From Dehalococcoidia bacterium (lineage in GTDB: Bacteria; Chloroflexota; Dehalococcoidia; JACVQG01), in the NCBI GenBank assembly GCA_015661045.1, contig JACVQG010000016.1, positions 1 through 11,229 of the forward strand: 11,229 nucleotides of DNA. Direction: 5' to 3'. How positions within the stretch are numbered: the stretch's first letter is position 1; each line of letters opens with the position of its first letter. Below are positions 7,346 to 11,229 of this stretch, piece by piece. A program made the position numbers and the translations under genes. The notes under the pieces were generated by a model. The model was not told the origin of the DNA, ran no database searches, and worked only from the letters and a program-made list of their open reading frames with translations.

Positions 7346-8557
7346 ATGTCAAAACAGGTTTTTGAAGGTCTTAAAGTAGCTGACTTTTCGTGGAATGCAG
7401 TGGGGCCGATTATGGGCTCTTACCTGGCCAGGCACGGCGCTACGGTCGTCAAAATAGAATCGTGGCACCGCCCGGATGCCATGCGCGGCACACCCCCTTT
7501 CAAAGATGGTATTCCTGAGCCTGATCGCGCTGCCGATTACCCCTGGCTAAACACAGGAAAATATGGAGTCGCCCTTAATATGACCAAGCCAAAAGCTGTG
7601 GAAGTCGCCAAAAAATTAGTGGCGTGGGCAGATGTGCTGCTCGACAGCTTTATACCGGGAACGATGAAAAAATGGGGCCTTAGCTACGAACAGGTGCGCA
7701 ATTTTAATCCTCGAATTGTAATGCTCAGTACCTGTAATCAGGGACAGACCGGCCCGCATTCCCACAGGCCGGGATTCGGCACCCAGCTTACTGCGCTTTC
7801 AGGTATCATCCACCTCACCGGCTGGCCGGACCGGGGTCCCGATTTCCCGTTTGCCGCACATACCGATTTCGTGGCTATGCGTTTTGGACTGGCTGCTCTC
7901 CTTGCTGCATTGGAATACCGGGAGAGAACGGGTAAAGGACAGTACCTGGACCTTTCCCAATATGAGGCATCATTACATCTTCTATCACCACTTGTTCTGG
8001 ACTATAATGTGAATGGGCGGGTGGCTAAACGGATGGGCAACCGCTCTAATTATGCTGTTCCCCATGGCGCTTTTCCCTGTCGGGGCGACGACCGCTGGTG
8101 CGCTATAGCTATTTCCGACGATGGCCAGTGGCATGCATTTTGCCAGGTTATTGGTGAACCTGCCTGGACGAAAGATGCCAGGTTTGTTACAGTCCTGGGT
8201 CGCAAACAGAACGAGGATGAACTTGAAGCGCTGGTTTCCAGTTGGACGGTCAGTGTTACCGCCGAGCAAGCAATGGAAAAACTTCAGTGCGCCGGGGTAT
8301 CGGCCGGGGTTGTGCAGAACGGGCGTGATATGAACAACGACCCTCAACTGGAGGGCCGCGGCTCTTACGAATTTTTAGAGCACCCGGTATTGGGAATACA
8401 CCGTTATAATTACCCCAGCTTTAGATTATCCAAAACGCCATCACAGATCAGACGGGGCCACTGCCTGGGTGAACACAATGAATATGTATTTACGCACCTC
8501 CTGGGGATGTCCGACGAAGAGTTTACCACCCTACTTGGTGAAGGTGTATTCGAATAG
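7346..8557 (+). CDS. Class III (CaiB/BaiF) CoA-transferase, catalytic subunit
   Basis: This 403-residue protein has the whole family III pattern: LKVADFSWNAVGPIMGSYLA near residues 9-28, GATVVKIES, a GVALNM strand, WADVLLDSFIPG (residues 94-105), LSYEQVRNFNPRIVMLSTC, TGKGQYLDLS (from 195), and the C-terminal LGEHN. Asp174 (in AAHTDFVAM) lies exactly 21 residues before TGKGQ. By my recollection of formyl-CoA transferase this is the spacing of its catalytic Asp169, so this chain should form the aspartyl-CoA intermediate. The ATG at 7346 follows GAGG by 7 bases. The gene lies 34 bases after its partner and 22 bases before pfkA, so it is probably co-transcribed with both. The acyl substrate is unknown. 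The succinate or benzylsuccinate type is one possibility among many. Confidence 0.9.
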   Translation: MSKQVFEGLKVADFSWNAVGPIMGSYLARHGATVVKIESWHRPDAMRGTPPFKDGIPEPDRAADYPWLNTGKYGVALNMTKPKAVEVAKKLVAWADVLLDSFIPGTMKKWGLSYEQVRNFNPRIVMLSTCNQGQTGPHSHRPGFGTQLTALSGIIHLTGWPDRGPDFPFAAHTDFVAMRFGLAALLAALEYRERTGKGQYLDLSQYEASLHLLSPLVLDYNVNGRVAKRMGNRSNYAVPHGAFPCRGDDRWCAIAISDDGQWHAFCQVIGEPAWTKDARFVTVLGRKQNEDELEALVSSWTVSVTAEQAMEKLQCAGVSAGVVQNGRDMNNDPQLEGRGSYEFLEHPVLGIHRYNYPSFRLSKTPSQIRRGHCLGEHNEYVFTHLLGMSDEEFTTLLGEGVFE

Positions 8558-8579
8558 AAGGAAAGCAAGTGTGTAACGT

Positions 8580-9566
8580 ATGGATACAACCATTATCACA
8601 AACATAGCAGTTTTAACCAGTGGAGGGGACGCCCCCGGTATGAACGCTGCTGTCCGGGCTATCGTACGGAGTGGCGCTGCTCACGGAATAGAAATAATAG
8701 GCATACGCAGGGGCTATGCCGGCTTGTGCCAGGGGGAAATAACGCTCCTTAATCCCCGTTCGGTTGCTAATATCCTGCACCGTGGCGGCACCTTTCTGGA
8801 AACATCCCGTCATCCGGAAATGAAAACCGTCGAAGGCCGGAAAAAAGCGATTGAAACCCTGAACCGAAATGGAATCGAAGGATTAGTAATCATAGGTGGT
8901 GACGGCACGATGCAGGGGGCAGCGGCTCTGGCCAGAGAGTGTTCGGTTCCAATAATATGCGTGCCTTCAACTATTGATAACGATATCTATGGAACTGACT
9001 ATACAATCGGGTTTGATACCGCTGTCAATACGGCAGTCAGTGCGATAGATAAAATCAGGGATACCGCGGAATCTCTCCCCCGACTCTTTTTTATAGAAGT
9101 AATGGGTCGAGAACACGGTTTCCTCTCCTTAGAGGTAGGGGTTGCCTGTGGAGCGGATGCTGTTCTGTATCCGGAGATGGGAAGCAACCACCTGGATATT
9201 TTATGTCAAACACTTTCCGGAAGCCTCAGAAGGGGGAAACTCAGCCCTATAATCGTGGTTGCAGAGGGAGAGGCGCCGGGCGGAGCCGTAGAGGTTGCGC
9301 AAAAAGTAAAGGCCAGGTTGGGCATTGATTACCGGGTATGCGTGCTGGGCTATATACAAAGAGGGGGGCCGCCTACCGCTCGAGACAGGATATTGGCCAG
9401 TAAATTAGGCGCTGCTGCCGTAGAAGCCCTGCTTAAGGGAAAGAAAGGGTGCCTGGTGGGAGAACAGAATTGCACCATTGAGCTAACCCCTATCGAGGAG
9501 GCTTTGTCCAAACTCAAGGCGATGGATAGCAGTAAAGTGCAACTGGCAAATATGCTGGCAATCTGA
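8580..9566 (+). CDS. pfkA: 6-phosphofructokinase, ATP-type by active-site residues
   Basis: PfkA phosphorylates fructose 6-phosphate to fructose 1,6-bisphosphate in glycolysis (cytoplasm, normally a tetramer). At 328 residues it matches the short bacterial form. Motifs are TSGGDAPGMNAAVRAIVR (13-30, with both Arg of the allosteric site), IIGGDGTMQGA (104-114), PSTIDNDIYGTDYTIGF (129-145, with catalytic Asp133), EVMGREHG, and GYIQRGGPPTARDR. Gly109, in the place of E. coli Gly104, favours ATP over pyrophosphate. The second discriminating position, Gly124 in E. coli and often Lys in PPi enzymes, is Ser130 here. The F6P-site His249 of E. coli is Tyr in GYIQRGG. The ATG at 8580 is used because an in-frame TAA stands at 8574-8576. 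The ribosome binding site AAGGAAAG is rather far away, about 14 bases. The gene is last in the run with the CoA-transferases. Confidence 0.95.
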   Translation: MDTTIITNIAVLTSGGDAPGMNAAVRAIVRSGAAHGIEIIGIRRGYAGLCQGEITLLNPRSVANILHRGGTFLETSRHPEMKTVEGRKKAIETLNRNGIEGLVIIGGDGTMQGAAALARECSVPIICVPSTIDNDIYGTDYTIGFDTAVNTAVSAIDKIRDTAESLPRLFFIEVMGREHGFLSLEVGVACGADAVLYPEMGSNHLDILCQTLSGSLRRGKLSPIIVVAEGEAPGGAVEVAQKVKARLGIDYRVCVLGYIQRGGPPTARDRILASKLGAAAVEALLKGKKGCLVGEQNCTIELTPIEEALSKLKAMDSSKVQLANMLAI

Positions 9567-9584
9567 AAAACGAGGCTATTTCAG
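9563..9584. terminator. Short palindrome spanning both convergent stop codons
   Basis: CTGAAA (9563-9568) pairs with TTTCAG (9579-9584) around a 10-base loop. The rightward side continues TAATTTT, so it may act as a weak terminator, perhaps in both directions, between convergent pfkA and the aldolase gene. The stem is short and AT-rich. Confidence 0.35.
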
Positions 9585-10576
9585 TAATTTTCGTACCAGT
9601 CCCCGGTAACCTCTGTTAATTGTTGCGGTTTTAAATTTAGTTTTTTATACCAGGGGTTAGCGTATTTAGCCACGATATCGCCAAGCCTCTTTAATCTATC
9701 GGCGACAACTGTGTTCAGATATTTTATTCGTTCCTTTGCATCCGGGATGGTAACACCTTCCTGCCAGATAGCCCTTCCCGCAGCAATACCCGAAGCCCCA
9801 CCCCGACAGGCGAACTCAACCTGCTTAGCATAGGTCTCATAGTTCACTCCTGCGCTAAGCAGCACCCACGGATTAGGCGAAGCCTTATCCACCTGGCGGC
9901 ATAGCTCCACCAGCTTTCCATCATCCCTTTCATACCTCAAATCAGCAGGAAATTCCGCTTTAAAAACATCTATAGGCAGTTTTGAAATCTGCCGGGCGGT
10001 TTCAATAACCAGGCCTGCTTTTTTTGCGGCAAATTGTGGCGAGTCGACTTTTTCCCCTTTTATGGTGTAGGCAACAGTCTCTAACAGAAATGGAAGGTCG
10101 CTTCTCTGGCAGGCTTTGGCAACTTTTAGCGCAGTTGCAAGCTGTAGGGGGACCGCATCGGCCAGGTCCGGGCGGTAGTATAAAAGTAGCTTTGCGGCTG
10201 AGCCACCCATCCTTTTTATCTTGGCTATGGTCCACCCGGCCTGTAATTCGGTAAGTGCGCCTTCGCCTTTCGGTAAATAGCCGGTCGCCTCGGTGCTTAC
10301 CAGCAACCCGGTTTTGCCGGGAAGAATATTTCTGGCAATTGCCTCATGTGCTCCATAGATAGGGTCAAGTAGAATTGCACTGCTAAAGGGGGCCAGAGCC
10401 TGGCAAAGCTCCATTTTACATTGAACAATTGTTTTGTAGTCTACCGATCCTGGATTTCCTTTGCCAAGCATGTTAATAAGAGATCCCCTGTGGTCTATTG
10501 CGCAAATAGTAAAGAGGCCGTCGGCATTGGTAATCTGTTGCAGACCCCGGATTTTTCCTATGGTTAGTTTTTTCAT
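9581..10576 (-). CDS. lacD: LacD-type class I tagatose/fructose-1,6-bisphosphate aldolase
   Basis: The 331-residue protein matches the LacD family of Schiff-base aldolases, which cleave tagatose 1,6-bisphosphate (and usually fructose 1,6-bisphosphate) to dihydroxyacetone phosphate and glyceraldehyde 3-phosphate. Visible active-site positions are Asp28 (AIDHRGS), Lys129 (AAKLLLYYRPD), Glu166 (LLETVAY) and the Schiff-base Lys206 (DVFKAEFPAD). They correspond to Asp27, Lys125, Glu163 and Lys205 of streptococcal LacD as I recall them. The C-terminal LLSAGV and GGASGIAAGRAIWQ form the phosphate-binding end of the TIM barrel. The ATG at 10576 follows AAAGGGG by 7 bases. The gene lies 29 bases after lepA on the same strand and is probably co-transcribed with it. 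No tagatose-6-phosphate pathway gene is nearby. Next to pfkA, a role as the working fructose-bisphosphate aldolase is plausible but inferred. Confidence 0.88.
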   Translation of the reverse strand: MKKLTIGKIRGLQQITNADGLFTICAIDHRGSLINMLGKGNPGSVDYKTIVQCKMELCQALAPFSSAILLDPIYGAHEAIARNILPGKTGLLVSTEATGYLPKGEGALTELQAGWTIAKIKRMGGSAAKLLLYYRPDLADAVPLQLATALKVAKACQRSDLPFLLETVAYTIKGEKVDSPQFAAKKAGLVIETARQISKLPIDVFKAEFPADLRYERDDGKLVELCRQVDKASPNPWVLLSAGVNYETYAKQVEFACRGGASGIAAGRAIWQEGVTIPDAKERIKYLNTVVADRLKRLGDIVAKYANPWYKKLNLKPQQLTEVTGDWYENY

Positions 10577-10605
10577 ATTAAATCCCCTTTTAACTATTTG
10601 CCCTT

Positions 10606-11229
10606 CTACCCTAATTTTAAAACCTCGAGGAAAGCTTCCTGGGGCACTTCTACCTGACCGATACGCTTTAACTTTTTTTTACCTTCAGCCTGTTTCTCCA
10701 GCAGCTTACGCTTTCTGGTGACATCACCACCGTAGCACTTGGCCAGCACATTCTTACGCATAGCCACTATCGTCTCCCTGGCGACAATCTTGGAACCTAT
10801 TGCGGCCTGAATCGGCACGTCAAACAACTGGCGGGGAATAAGGTGACGTAGTTTTTGTACCAGAGCCTTACCTTGTGCATGAGCTTCATCGATCGGGATA
10901 ATTCTGGAGAAGGCATCTACAGGCTGATTATTGACTAAAACCTCTAATTTTATAAGCCGGTTGGGTCTATAATTAGCAACTGAATAATCTAAGGAAGCAA
11001 AACCCTGCGTTGAAGATTTTAGCTGGTCATAGAAGTCCACTAATATCGCCCGCAACGGTATAGTATATCCCAGCAGAGCCCTATCCCAGGGCGAATCGCC
11101 CTCGCCGCCTCCCATATATTCCAATTTGTGAAACTCTCCCTCTCGTCTGGTTATCAGTTCCATGACCGAACCAATAAATCGCCGTGGCGTAATAACCGTG
11201 ATATTCATCCATGGCTCTTGAATTTCCTC
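10606..11229 (-). CDS. lepA: Elongation factor 4 (LepA), C-terminal part only
   Basis: LepA is a ribosome-associated GTPase that can back-translocate or remodel stalled ribosomes. The window holds the last 207 codons. The frame is open to the right edge (EEIQEPW precedes MNITVITPRRFIG), so the GTPase domain and start lie outside. What is seen is the EF-G-like domain V region (ITPRRFIGSVMELITRREGE) and the LepA-specific C-terminal domain. The latter has DFYDQLKSSTQGFASLDY, GSKIVARETIVAMRKNVLAK and the basic signature CYGGDVTRKRKLLEKQ. It ends RIGQVEVPQEAFLEVLK. These features distinguish it from EF-G. The only methionine within the visible part, at 11208, is internal. The downstream gene is the aldolase, 29 bases away with no terminator visible between them. 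Confidence 0.96.
   Translation of the reverse strand, partial: EEIQEPWMNITVITPRRFIGSVMELITRREGEFHKLEYMGGGEGDSPWDRALLGYTIPLRAILVDFYDQLKSSTQGFASLDYSVANYRPNRLIKLEVLVNNQPVDAFSRIIPIDEAHAQGKALVQKLRHLIPRQLFDVPIQAAIGSKIVARETIVAMRKNVLAKCYGGDVTRKRKLLEKQAEGKKKLKRIGQVEVPQEAFLEVLKLG

Noticed and set aside
9581..10576. Deoxyribose-phosphate aldolase (DeoC) or a sugar isomerase
   Set aside because: Length, AIDHRGS, LLYYRPD and the DVFKAEFP lysine fit LacD better than DeoC.
10606..11208. Complete 200-codon gene starting at ATG 11208
   Set aside because: The frame continues open to the window edge with LepA-like residues before the methionine, so this is the 3' part of lepA.
1..11229. CRISPR array, insertion sequence, tRNA, or defence cassette
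   Set aside because: I found no regularly spaced short direct repeats, no terminal inverted repeats with a transposase, no cloverleaf, and no nuclease or toxin-like gene.

Overview
This window reads as a chromosomal segment of a free-living bacterium, probably anaerobic and possibly from the Chloroflexota (Dehalococcoidia-like). The lineage is only an inference. It rests on the mix of a stand-alone small-type PurL, a short 6-phosphofructokinase, a LacD-type class I aldolase, paired class III CoA-transferases, and a secreted protein with 'PSVIKDGxxYKMWYT' propeller blades. There is no rRNA, tRNA, CRISPR array, transposase or phage gene. Base composition looks even across the coding part, and only the 3147-3671 spacer is clearly AT-rich.

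Region 1 (1-3146, minus strand) is one uninterrupted frame of at least 1048 codons running off the left edge. It starts at a GTG behind a good ribosome binding site and a near-consensus promoter. It encodes an exported protein: signal peptide, five-bladed propeller-like repeats with an unusual helical insert in each blade, then Ig-like and IPT-like beta domains, including a tandemly duplicated unit of about 207 residues. Region 2 (3147-3671) is a divergent spacer holding promoters for both flanking genes and a doubtful 65-codon ORF that may be a gene remnant.

Region 3 (3672-9566, plus strand) holds purL (purine biosynthesis), then a promoter with perfect spacing, then a tight three-gene run: two class III (CaiB/BaiF) CoA-transferase subunits and pfkA. 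Gaps in this run are 34 and 22 bases. The first CoA-transferase has Tyr where the family's catalytic Asp is expected. The second keeps the Asp at exactly the expected spacing. The pair therefore looks like a heteromeric enzyme with one catalytic and one non-catalytic subunit, and it is the most interesting item here.

Region 4 (9581-11229, minus strand) is the 3' end of lepA followed by a LacD-type tagatose/fructose-1,6-bisphosphate aldolase gene. This gene converges on pfkA with 14 bases between them, and a short palindrome spans both stop codons. PfkA makes fructose 1,6-bisphosphate and the aldolase probably cleaves it or its tagatose epimer, so these neighbours could act in succession in sugar-phosphate catabolism although they are transcribed towards each other. 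Most of the window is ordinary metabolism. I do not see a defence or mobile system.
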